From JAGQOZ01 sp041399205 (GTDB lineage Bacteria; Planctomycetota; Planctomycetia; Pirellulales; Pirellulaceae): a stretch of DNA of 64,000 bases. Below the pieces are notes generated by a model. That model was not told the DNA's origin. It was given only the letters and a program-made list of their open reading frames with translations, and did no database searches. Position numbers and translations under genes: made by a program. Location of the stretch: positions 1 through 64,000 of the forward strand of contig JAWKTK010000013.1 of NCBI GenBank assembly GCA_041399205.1, in the 5' to 3' direction. The number at the start of each line of letters is the position of its first letter. Position 1 is the first letter of the stretch. This document shows, in pieces, positions 25,701 through 33,744 of this stretch.

Positions 25701-25802
25701 ACCAAGATTAAAGCGGATCGAATTGAATTTGAAATCGAGTCCGAACAGATTCGCGTTGGTGACGCCACGTTGTATTCGCCATCCAAATCGGGCACGCCGT
25801 AA
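22773..25802 (+). CDS. M56 (BlaR1-type) peptidase fused to secretin-like and LptA/OstA-like domains
   Basis: About 1,009 residues. The N-terminal part is a BlaR1-type M56 metalloprotease with several membrane helices and the zinc site HELIH (His233, Glu234, His237) plus the downstream AEAERSCDE stretch. After a helix near 345-365 the extracytoplasmic region contains a stretch like the C-terminal core of GspD-type secretins (~530-770: SSTNMLMAPKVTVFNAQDA, GLKLDVRPIL). At ~890-1,005 repeated short strands (FAGNAQVRSDELVASADEIR, YFSGNVDFAYNQTKIKADRI) look like LptA/OstA. The start overlaps blaI (ATG 22773 or GTG 22770) with AGGAGG upstream. M56 is certain; the two C-terminal assignments are by sequence resemblance. 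Confidence 0.8.
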   Translation: MNFWDLFLRHAVQVTLLAIVVGLLVRIFATDRPRLAHALWALVLLKCITPPLVSSPIGLFCWDSIWRTSNQVASVESNAATTKSVPWAPNRADAVVVRIPSGQAKTISPEATANDQQLSHVNDNSEAIAWSFLWRNGWMVWLGGAGLTAMWMSIRLTVFFRRVVRHRVATPDEVSRLVDRLRQTLGLRRSVRICTVNAAIGPAVVGLRRPTILLPSAILQGKSVKELEPLLAHELIHIQRGDLVWALVQTLATMFWWFHPLVRLAGRRLTAEAERSCDEQTILSLGCSPAIYAKSLLDVLEQKHKLHVAPALPGVRPVDITAKRLERIMRLRHGSHKTNSKWTAWLLLVGAAMTLPGAAWVNGQAEGDSNKPAQDRRTQDYPKTWTKIANAPGEESKLGLPSPVANDMSPVKSSDVTIVQMDATAALQMIQRDEQVDAEQAKVMLRAMLPFAGPNRNKKWPEVDVTVAQANSNDADSVTGKTLVLGGEHPSARFVENRLLALCDRSEETLVRDLVNRIAQHGTRQISVTTRIVTIPAEKLQTLDVKWSIMQDRTTGARVNRDAAISGNFILEGHVTVPTLVSTLEHSRARPLITELLNDSSTNMLMAPKVTVFNAQDATIQGTVERPFVVSVNEIKGDLATALQPVIQVIPEGLKLDVRPILNEAASHVQLDCSVRYDKITSVDEISFKHTSSSDGSGVTLQVPQVASQTMTLTDFELPIDSTLLIAGIQTREADRVEKRGKTIKGRQMVTMLIMQFEHIRPVPAADKEAANAANAPSQPAFVTIFGPAEPDHLEAICEKLDQAGVDEYRCQDGCVQVAVRYWQQGLAVVQQDRPTPNPAVVEDTIQRAHPGLVISADGEADRDYGPLIEALQAVNGIECVEVSGKIDFTIANDTVEFSGRHLKVSSGKDPEEFLIQADRGTIRFLYRDAEEAMMDWKFAGNAQVRSDELVASADEIRMDGVRAYFSGNVDFAYNQTKIKADRIEFEIESEQIRVGDATLYSPSKSGTP

Positions 25803-25896
25803 ATTGCGATGGGTATTTACCTGGGTGCATGGTGGCGAATTCGGCCGAATGTCACTCGGGCAAGAATCCTTACACCAAGAGACAGGGAATTCGACC

Positions 25897-27678
25897 ATGG
25901 AACTGCCTTTGACCAATCAAGCCGCTGCCGATGCGGTTACAAAGAAGCCGAAACGCAGTTCCCATTGGTCTACTCGACGCCTGATCGCCGCGGTGGCGGT
26001 TGTGCTGGTGTTGCGAGCGTATACGTACCATTGTGAAGTGAGCGGGCTGACGAGTTGGTATTTCTATGATGCCAGCTGGGTGCACTATGTTGTCTTCTCG
26101 GTGGTGTCGTTCATCTCCGCTTATGTCGTTACTTGGTTCAGCGGTCGTTATTACTCGCCGGCTGTTGCTTGGCTATTTGGAGTGGCGTTTGGTACGGCAG
26201 CCGCATTGCCGTTAGTCGGTTATGTTGGAGCGATTGCCGGTGGCGTTGCGGCCGCGATGCAGTTGGTGTTGCGGGGAAAAGAACTCGTTGCAGTGCAGTT
26301 CTTGAGTACAGATTTTGTGCCGGCGTTGTTGGTCGGCACGATTGCCGGCAACGTCGCTGGTCGCTGGTACTATTCGCGAACCTCGCCTTCACGACTGTCA
26401 TTCACACAGTCCGTGACTGGTGTCGTTCTGGCGTTTTTGTTTGCGTTGGTCGTTGTTCGGTTTGTGCGGAGCTTTGTCAGGAAGCGCGAACGAGAGGATC
26501 AAATCGTCATTCGCTGGGCGTGGTGGTCGGTATCGCTCTTGTTCTTGTTCCTGTTTTTTGCTGGAGGTGTCGTGATAGGGATTCAGCGAGACTTGCAAGT
26601 GCGGTACCGCCAGCTTCGGCAATCGGGTGTCGCGTTTCAAGATCGTCCCGTTTCGTGGCAATGGCTGTGGAAAGGTCCGCACAGCGTTAGCAGGCTTTGG
26701 GCTTCGGAGTCAATGCAACTGCGGAACCTGATGCCGTGGGCCGATGAGGTGACGGACGTGGTCCAGTTTCCTGAGACTATTCCTGCGGAACAGTTGCCGT
26801 ACTTGGGCTGGTTTCGTTCGCTCGATACGGCAAGACTGACCGCAGCAGTCAGCTCGTCGATGCTGGATTCCCTTCCGGCGAACCAACTGCAGACCCTGGA
26901 AATCCATTCGTTAGATGCCAATGCATTTCAATCTCTGAGGCGGCACACGAACCTAACGGAGCTTACGATTGGCGAGACGCAAGCTTCCGATGCCGAATTT
27001 GCGTCACTGCAGAACTTGAAGTGGTTAGAATGGTTGCATATTGAACAATGTCCCCAAATTACGTCAAATGGGCTGTCGCACTTGACAAGGCTACCACTGA
27101 TTAGTCTTCAACTTGACGATTTTACCGTGGACAGTGCCGGAGTTCTTCAGATCAGTAAGATAGCTTCGCTGGAACGAATCGACGCGACACTCGACAACCA
27201 GGATGTCGATTTGGCGCCCCTGGCAAACCTCGCGAAACTCGACATGTTGTTCTTGAAATCGAATCAGCTTTCGACCGATCAAGTAGCCGCCATTGCCTCG
27301 ATACCGGCACTCCAGGCGGTGTACTTAAATGGCGCTAAACTAACCGATGACAATGTCGTGCCACTGCTGAATCGGACAAATTTGTACCTGGATTTGGATG
27401 CTTCTTTGCTAACGGAAAACATGATTCGCCAACTCCATCAGCGTCACCCGACCGCTCGGTTCACCGTTTGTCAAAGGCGCATCGGTTCAGAATTTGCCAA
27501 ACTGATAGCGCAAACGAAGGCTGATTTTGCGTTCTTCGATTGCCAACTATCCGAAGATGCCTTCGCCATATGGCAGGAGTCCGAGCTTCACCGGAAACTG
27601 TTTTCCGGCGATTTGACGGGGCCGGACGGCCAACGGCTTTTGCCTCGTGGTTGGTCCGACACTGGATACGACGACTAA
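25897..27678 (+). CDS. Membrane protein with leucine-rich repeats
   Basis: 593 residues from the ATG at 25897; the longer open frame overlaps the M56 gene in another frame and is rejected. About six hydrophobic helices occupy residues 30-230, followed by a periplasmic or extracellular region with irregular leucine-rich repeats (LQTLEIHSLDANAFQSL, LEWLHIEQCPQITSNGLSHL, LDMLFLKSNQLSTDQVAAI). Such LRRs usually bind protein. It begins 94 bases after the M56 gene and may be the same transcript, suggesting a sensor/effector link, which is inference only. Confidence 0.7.
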   Translation: MELPLTNQAAADAVTKKPKRSSHWSTRRLIAAVAVVLVLRAYTYHCEVSGLTSWYFYDASWVHYVVFSVVSFISAYVVTWFSGRYYSPAVAWLFGVAFGTAAALPLVGYVGAIAGGVAAAMQLVLRGKELVAVQFLSTDFVPALLVGTIAGNVAGRWYYSRTSPSRLSFTQSVTGVVLAFLFALVVVRFVRSFVRKREREDQIVIRWAWWSVSLLFLFLFFAGGVVIGIQRDLQVRYRQLRQSGVAFQDRPVSWQWLWKGPHSVSRLWASESMQLRNLMPWADEVTDVVQFPETIPAEQLPYLGWFRSLDTARLTAAVSSSMLDSLPANQLQTLEIHSLDANAFQSLRRHTNLTELTIGETQASDAEFASLQNLKWLEWLHIEQCPQITSNGLSHLTRLPLISLQLDDFTVDSAGVLQISKIASLERIDATLDNQDVDLAPLANLAKLDMLFLKSNQLSTDQVAAIASIPALQAVYLNGAKLTDDNVVPLLNRTNLYLDLDASLLTENMIRQLHQRHPTARFTVCQRRIGSEFAKLIAQTKADFAFFDCQLSEDAFAIWQESELHRKLFSGDLTGPDGQRLLPRGWSDTGYDD

Positions 27679-27711
27679 CGCATTTCCGAATTTACCGGCC
27701 GGGACGGGCCG

Positions 27712-28797
27712 CTATCGGACGACTCGTCCTGATGCCGAACCGCCCATGAGTGCTTCTACTTCGCTACGTTTGGAAAAGTTGAAGTCGCCCGAGATGGAAT
27801 GTGCCAAACACGACGCAGCGGTGGCAAAGCGAATGGCATCTTGATCTGACGAATGTTGTTCTGACAGCATGGCGAAAATCAATCCCGCGCCAAACGAATC
27901 TCCACCACCCACTCGATCCACAATCGATTTGATTTCGTACGGTTGGTATTCGCCGTTCGCCAGCGGCGCGAAGTAAGCTTGTTGGTCGGCGGCTGCGTAT
28001 AACATCGCGCCCCAATTGTTGTGCGACGCGGAATAACTTTCTCGCAACGTGATCGCCACTTTAGACACATTGGGAAATTGTTGCACCAATTGTGACGCGA
28101 CATCGGGATAGCGCTGCACGTTCAGTTTGCCCGCATGAACGTCGGTGTCGGCTGCTTGAATCTGCAAAACATCATGACAGTCCTCTTCGTTGGCAATAAC
28201 CACATCCACATGTGGCAAGACTTGTCGCATGGTTCGTTCCGCCAACTGCTGCGGTGACACGGACTTGTCCCAACGCCACAACTTTTTGCGAAAATTCAAA
28301 TCACAGGAGACTCGTACACCCGCCGCTTGTGCTGCCTGCACCGCGGTCAACGTTGCTTCGGCCGCTGTTTGAGAAATGGCCGGAGTGATCCCGGTGACGT
28401 GAAACCAATCGGCACCGGCCAGAATATCTTTCCACGGATATTCACTACCGCTGGTCAAACCAACGGCAGAGTGATCTCGATCATAAACCACTTGGCTGGG
28501 TCGTTGATTGGCGCCGGTTTCCAAGAAATAAATTCCCAAGCGTCCTTGTCGGCGCAAGATCCATTGGGTGTCGACCCCGACGTTGCGGAGCGAACCGATG
28601 CACGCGTCCGCAATCGAATGATCCGGAATGGCGGACACAAAACTGGCTTCAGCACCCAGCATTGCCAGCGAAGCCGCTACGTTGGCTTCGGCGCCGGCAA
28701 ACGTGACGTCCAAACTGCCTGGCAGGCATTGCCGAAACCGCTGAAAACCGGGAGCAGCCAGACGCATCATGATTTCGCCAAAAGTTACAATTCGCAT
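27712..28797 (-). CDS. kdgK: PfkB-family sugar kinase, 2-keto-3-deoxygluconate kinase
   Basis: 361 residues. The ribokinase/PfkB signature is clear: GAEANVAASLAMLGA near the N terminus and VDRVGGGDSFGAGL near the C terminus, where the Asp is the catalytic base and the glycines form the anion hole. The overall match is to KDG kinases, and the gene overlaps the KDPG aldolase stop (TGATG), so the two enzymes form the lower branch of uronate or Entner-Doudoroff-type sugar breakdown: KDG to KDPG, then to pyruvate and glyceraldehyde 3-phosphate. Substrate assignment rests largely on this pairing. Confidence 0.85.
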   Translation of the reverse strand: MRIVTFGEIMMRLAAPGFQRFRQCLPGSLDVTFAGAEANVAASLAMLGAEASFVSAIPDHSIADACIGSLRNVGVDTQWILRRQGRLGIYFLETGANQRPSQVVYDRDHSAVGLTSGSEYPWKDILAGADWFHVTGITPAISQTAAEATLTAVQAAQAAGVRVSCDLNFRKKLWRWDKSVSPQQLAERTMRQVLPHVDVVIANEEDCHDVLQIQAADTDVHAGKLNVQRYPDVASQLVQQFPNVSKVAITLRESYSASHNNWGAMLYAAADQQAYFAPLANGEYQPYEIKSIVDRVGGGDSFGAGLIFAMLSEQHSSDQDAIRFATAASCLAHSISGDFNFSKRSEVEALMGGSASGRVVR

Positions 28798-29462
28798 CAC
28801 ACGGTTCCTCGAGTTTGTCTAGCAATGGTCGTCGCTTCGGTCGCACGTTTAGTAATTTCCAGCCAATCCTCGGCCGCGATTAAATCTCGCGGTGCCAGCC
28901 AAGATCCGCCCACCGCCAAGACCATCGGTTCGGCTAGATAGGTTGCCAAATTTTCGGTCGTGACTCCGCCTAAAGGCACGTACTGTAGACCGAGATGCGC
29001 GTAGGGTGCCGCCAAGCTTTTCAAATACTTCAAGCCGCCGCTGGGTTCTGCCGGGAAGAATTTTAGTTGTTGACAACCGAGTTCAACGGCTGCTTCCACG
29101 TCGGACGGAGTGACGATGCCGGGCGCGAACGGCAGTCCAATTCGATCTGCTTCCGCCACAATCTTGGGATTCAGTCCTGGCGCGACGCCAAACTGTGCCT
29201 GCGCTTCTTTGACCGAATGAAGTTGATCGATTGTCAAGATGGTGCCGATGCCCGCCATCATTTCTGGAACGTGCTGACGGATTTCGATTAGTGAATCGAT
29301 TGCGGCTGGCGTTCGCAACGTGAGTTCCATGGTGTCGATGCCGCCGGCCAATAGCGCGCGGGCCAGTGGCACGGCGTGCTGGGCATCGTCGATGACCAGC
29401 ACGGCAATGACGCCGCATCGGCGCATTCGATATAGCGAATCGGAAGAGAACTTGGAGTTCAT
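28797..29462 (-). CDS. eda: KDPG/KHG aldolase
   Basis: 221 residues from the ATG at 29462 (an ATG at 29504 is possible). It is a class I aldolase TIM barrel: the Schiff-base lysine is Lys134 in QQLKFFPAE and the general base is Glu46 in TMELTLRT; GIGTIL and PLGGVTTEN are phosphate-binding loops. Length is typical. It cleaves 2-keto-3-deoxy-6-phosphogluconate. First gene of a two-gene operon with the kinase; divergent from the thioredoxin-NHL gene with about 300 bases between them that show no other gene. Confidence 0.92.
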   Translation of the reverse strand: MNSKFSSDSLYRMRRCGVIAVLVIDDAQHAVPLARALLAGGIDTMELTLRTPAAIDSLIEIRQHVPEMMAGIGTILTIDQLHSVKEAQAQFGVAPGLNPKIVAEADRIGLPFAPGIVTPSDVEAAVELGCQQLKFFPAEPSGGLKYLKSLAAPYAHLGLQYVPLGGVTTENLATYLAEPMVLAVGGSWLAPRDLIAAEDWLEITKRATEATTIARQTRGTV

Positions 29463-29758
29463 AATGGCGGTCTCGAGTTTTGCGAGGAAATCAAGCGAAG
29501 CCATTTTCAAGGGCTTCGAATGTTGTCTGTGGCATGCAACCTCAAATGATAACGCGATTACGTTTACATTCGAAGGGGCGAACCGTGTGAGATCGAGCGT
29601 GACGCCATGTGGCTTCGCCGAGTGGATTCGCGGAACAATTCCGTTAAAATGCGTTGTAAGCGATGGCCCTAAGCTACGACTATCCTTTCGCAGCGAAGCA
29701 ATGCAGTAGCAAACTGTTTTCTTCGCCACGACTGTTTTTTTTTCAGAAGGGTGCTCGG

Positions 29759-31897
29759 ATGAATTCTGTGATTTTTGTTCGCCGACTAACGGTGGTATTG
29801 GTGGCACTGACCATCATCGGTCATTCCGCCAAGCTTGCTATGGCCCAGCGAATTCCGCCCAGTCCCTTTCAAACTCAGATTCCACTGGGAGAATTTCCGC
29901 CCAACGTGACGTGGATCAATACCAGCGGTCCTATCAAGCTGAAGGATCTGCGAGGCAAATTTGTGCTGCTGGATTTTTGGACGTATTGCTGTATCAACTG
30001 CATGCACATTTTGCCAGAGCTGAAGAAGCTGGAAGAAAAATATCCCAACGAATTGGTCGTGATTGGTGTGCATACCGCCAAGTTTGAAAACGAAAAGGAT
30101 GATCAGAATATTCGTGAAGCGATTTTGCGTTATCGAATTGAGCATCCCGTGATCAACGATCATCGATATTTGTTGTGGAATTCGTTTCGAGTGAGCAGCT
30201 GGCCGACTATCTTGCTGATTGATCCGGAAGGGAACGCCGTTTATATGCGAGGTGGTGAATTTCAATTCGAAGAGATCGACGCGCTGATGCAAAAGGCGTT
30301 GGCTCACTATCGAGCTCGCAAGCTGATCGATACCACTCCGGTTCGCTTCGAATTGTTGATGGATAGCCAAGAGCCGACACCGCTGAGCTTTCCCGGCAAA
30401 GTCTTGGCAGTACCAGAAATTGATCGGCTGTTTATTGCCGACAGCAATCACAACCGCATTGTCGTCAGCGACATGAACGGCAAACTGATCGATATCATCG
30501 GTAGCGGGCAATACGGAGATCAAAACGGCAGCTTCGACGAAGCGTCCTTCAAGCATCCGCAAGGCATGGTCTATCACAATGGCGAACTGTACATTGCTGA
30601 TACGGAAGGGCATTCGATTCGCAAAGCAGACTTGGCGAACCAGCGAGTCAGCACGGTCGCGGGTACCGGCCAACAAACTCGGAATCCATGGCCCGGCTAT
30701 GATCCTCGTCGAGGTCGTGCGACGCGCAAAAGAGTCTGGAACGGCAATATTCGAACGACACCGCTGGGCAGTCCGTGGGATTTGTGGATTCACGACGACA
30801 CACTGTTTATAGCCATGGCCGGCCCGCATCAGATCTGGTCCATGAAGCTCAATAGCAAGTCAATTGGGCCGTACGCGGGCAATGGTCGCGAAGACATTGT
30901 GGATGGAGCGTTGATGCCGTCGGCACCGTACGCGGAAGACGCCAGTTCGTTTGCTCAGCCTAGCGGACTGACATCTGATGGTCAGTGGTTGTATGTGGCG
31001 GATAGTGAAGGGAGTTCCATTCGTGCTGTGCCCTTGAATGCTCGGCAAGAGGTTCGCACGGTTGTGGGCACTTCGCATCTGCCGCAAGCTCGGCTGTTTA
31101 CGTTCGGCGATCAAGATGGTTCCGCCACGAACGCTCGTCTTCAACATCCGCTGGGCGTGGCGTATCTGGATGGAAAGATCTATGTGGCAGACACGTACAA
31201 CAACAAAATCCGTGTGGTGAATGCGCAAACCGGCGACACCAGCTCGTTGGTGGGCACTGGCGAACCGGGAAAGTCAGACAGTCCCGCTCAGTTTGACGAA
31301 CCGGGCGGACTTTCCATTGCGGCTGGCAAACTGTACGTGGCCGATACGAATAATCACGCCATTCGAATCATCGATTTGAACAACGGCAACAAAGTTTCGA
31401 CGCTGTCAATCCAAGGTCTAAAACCTCCAGCGGCGCCGGACCTTTTGCCCGAAGAGTACTTTGCGGACGCGGTTGTTGAAGACGCTGCGGCGCAAACGGT
31501 GGCAGCGGCGGACAACAAGATTCGCTTTCAAGTAACGCTAAAGTTGCCGGACGGCTACAAAATGAATTCGCTGGCGCCGGTGCGGTATTTGGTGTCGGCT
31601 GGTTCGAACCAATCGCTCTTTCCGCCGGCGCTGATCAAAACGATTCGTAAGAAGGAAACCGCCACTGACACGTTTACGCTGGAGGTGCCAGTTCGCACGA
31701 ATGGTGCGGAAACCATCCAGCTGATGATGAACTATTTCTACTGCCAAGAGGGAAGCGAAGGCTTATGCCGAACAGGCAGCGTGCGTTGGAAACTGGCTTT
31801 GTCGGTTGATCCGGCCGCCAGCGAATCGGCCGTCCAGCTTTCGCATACTGTTCCCGAATTGTTCGATGCCGGTGGCCTGGGAGATCTACGGAAATAG
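29759..31897 (+). CDS. Exported thioredoxin-like protein with NHL repeat propeller
   Basis: 712 residues from the ATG at 29759 (upstream in-frame codons have no ribosome-binding site). A signal peptide ends near AMAQR. A TlpA/ResA-like thioredoxin domain (~45-195) has the redox pair Cys78-Ile-Asn-Cys81 in WTYCCINCMHILPEL. From ~230 to 600 come NHL beta-propeller repeats (FIADSNHNRIVV, YIADTEGHSIRKA, YVADTYNNKIRVV, YVADTNNHAIRII), then a beta-rich C-terminal domain. Proteins with this layout are frequent in planctomycetes. An extracytoplasmic disulfide or sensing role is likely, the partner unknown. Confidence 0.85.
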   Translation: MNSVIFVRRLTVVLVALTIIGHSAKLAMAQRIPPSPFQTQIPLGEFPPNVTWINTSGPIKLKDLRGKFVLLDFWTYCCINCMHILPELKKLEEKYPNELVVIGVHTAKFENEKDDQNIREAILRYRIEHPVINDHRYLLWNSFRVSSWPTILLIDPEGNAVYMRGGEFQFEEIDALMQKALAHYRARKLIDTTPVRFELLMDSQEPTPLSFPGKVLAVPEIDRLFIADSNHNRIVVSDMNGKLIDIIGSGQYGDQNGSFDEASFKHPQGMVYHNGELYIADTEGHSIRKADLANQRVSTVAGTGQQTRNPWPGYDPRRGRATRKRVWNGNIRTTPLGSPWDLWIHDDTLFIAMAGPHQIWSMKLNSKSIGPYAGNGREDIVDGALMPSAPYAEDASSFAQPSGLTSDGQWLYVADSEGSSIRAVPLNARQEVRTVVGTSHLPQARLFTFGDQDGSATNARLQHPLGVAYLDGKIYVADTYNNKIRVVNAQTGDTSSLVGTGEPGKSDSPAQFDEPGGLSIAAGKLYVADTNNHAIRIIDLNNGNKVSTLSIQGLKPPAAPDLLPEEYFADAVVEDAAAQTVAAADNKIRFQVTLKLPDGYKMNSLAPVRYLVSAGSNQSLFPPALIKTIRKKETATDTFTLEVPVRTNGAETIQLMMNYFYCQEGSEGLCRTGSVRWKLALSVDPAASESAVQLSHTVPELFDAGGLGDLRK

Positions 31898-31943
31898 AGT
31901 GGTATGACGTAAGGACGGCATTCGGGGCTCGGAACTTGGGCCG

Positions 31944-33628
31944 CTAGCCCGGCCAATACCGGATGCCGTCCTGAATCCCGTCCAGCGTCATCGCGCGGCC
32001 TAAGTATTCGGTCGTACTGACCGAATAACGATCGACGACCGAACGATACTGATCTGATGCTTCGTCATACCAGTTGCTCAGCACCAGCACTTCGTCGTCG
32101 CGGCCAAGTGCGAATGACGAAATGTTGTCACTCGCAAAGGGACTTATCGAAGAAACGGTACCAGTGGACGTGTCCACTACCTGTCCACTACCTGTTGCGA
32201 GTTGGAAAACGCTGTATACAGCAGCCCATTCGACGCGAATTCCATCTTGTCCAGCCAGATCGGAACCATGAAGTTGGGATCTTGTTGCCCGGTCTGGGCG
32301 TCGTAGCGAGTCAACCGGCGTTCGCCCGTGGAATTCGAATAGAAGTTGGCCAAATAAATGTTTCCGTCCAAACCAAACGCAATTTGGGGATGCCATAGAT
32401 TCGAGTTCTGAGCGGGAAATGTTCCTAGTGATGTTAGTTCGCCACTGCCCGAGACGGCATAGCGTTGAATGGAATGGGGATGCAGGACGTACAGCGTTCC
32501 GTCAGGACTGAATTGGACCGTGCCGAACTCCGCGAACGTGTTCCGAGACAGCAAAGAGCCGCTGGCGTCATAGACGAATAAGTCGGCAGCTGGAAATGCG
32601 TCGTCGGTTCGCCGGGCCAATCTGGCAATCTGACCTTCGGGACTGACTGCAATGTTCTGGCTGGAGAAGCGATTATTCTGCGAGCCAAATTCGGCTTCCG
32701 GAAGACTTGGAAGGACGTCCATCTGCGGCGAATTGTCGGCCAAATTCGCCGTCGTCACATCGCCTTGGAACGCATAGACCAGCACTTGATCGGCACTGGC
32801 TTCATATCCAGCAAATTGCAACGCAAAGACCAAGTCGGACGAATCGAAATCGCCATCGCCGTTCCAATCGCCCGTTTGCCAAGTTGAATTTCCTGCGATG
32901 TCGTCTTCATATTCGCCCGCTTCAAATACGTGCACCAAATCGCTGGAGTTAAAACGATTGTCCAAGTTGGCGTCTCCAAACGTCGAGCGAATTTTCAGTC
33001 GAACCAAATATTCCAAATCGGATTGATCGACCAAACCGTCTCGCGTGTAATCAAACGCAGCGGATTCATCACTGGTGCGAATTGCCAGCTGCAGGTCGGC
33101 AATCAATTCGGCCGGGGTAGGAGGATCCGCGATGTTTTGGTGCAGTGTCAGCGTAGCTCCGTCAATCCAGTTGGGAATTCCATGGGAACTGCTGGAGACA
33201 ATCATATCCAACTTGCCGTCGCCGTTTAGATCTGCAGCCGTTTCTGGAACGCCGGGCAACTTAAAAATGGGAAACAATCCGGAATCCACAAATCCTGCAC
33301 CCGAATTGACTCGCAGAATCGCGTCGTAGCTCATGCCGTCGATATTTAATACGTCCAAATCACCGTCTTGGTCAAAGTCGGACAAGATGACTGATCCGTG
33401 TCCGATATCGCCCAGGAATTGAGCTTCGCCAAACGAGACGCCGTCCAGATTGCTTTGCCATGTCACCGGGCCGATATTGGAATAGAATCGCGCGACGACA
33501 ACGTCCTGCTTACCGTCTCCATTGACGTCCGCCAAATAGCCATCCATCAACCGGAAACGATCCATCATTTCGTATCGAAAGAATTCGTCGACGTAGACAA
33601 TTTCTTGCAAATTGGCGTCTCGCGTCAA
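31944..33628 (-). pseudogene. FG-GAP/dockerin-type surface protein, truncated and frameshifted
   Basis: Calcium-binding FG-GAP/VCBS repeats (DVNGDGKQDVVVARF, DFDQDGDLDVLNI, DLNGDGKLDMIVSS), then dockerin-like loops of planctomycete type (DANLDNRFNSSDL, DWNGDGDFDSSDLV) and a beta-propeller-like C-terminal half. There is no signal peptide or ATG: the frame is open but start-less back to TAA near 33711, right after the SulP gene end, so the 5' part seems lost. An 11-bp tandem duplication (TGTCCACTACC at 32171-32181 and 32182-32192) shifts the frame; removing one copy joins SNSQQVVD to TSTGTVSSISPF and reaches the stop at 31944. A decayed secreted or surface protein. Confidence 0.72.
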
Positions 33629-33744
33629 CGCCCCTTCCGTAGATAGGGGCGGTGTCAGAAGTCGATTTGCGTCGCAGCGATTTGTCTTTTTTGGTGCAGA
33701 TTGCTTAACCGTTTAACAAGCGGCAGTCTGGCATGGAGCGGCGT

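Noticed and set aside
25588..25896. Long N-terminal extension of the LRR membrane protein
   Set aside because: It overlaps the 3' end of the M56 fusion in another frame and is not protein-like; the ATG at 25897 opens a normal membrane protein.
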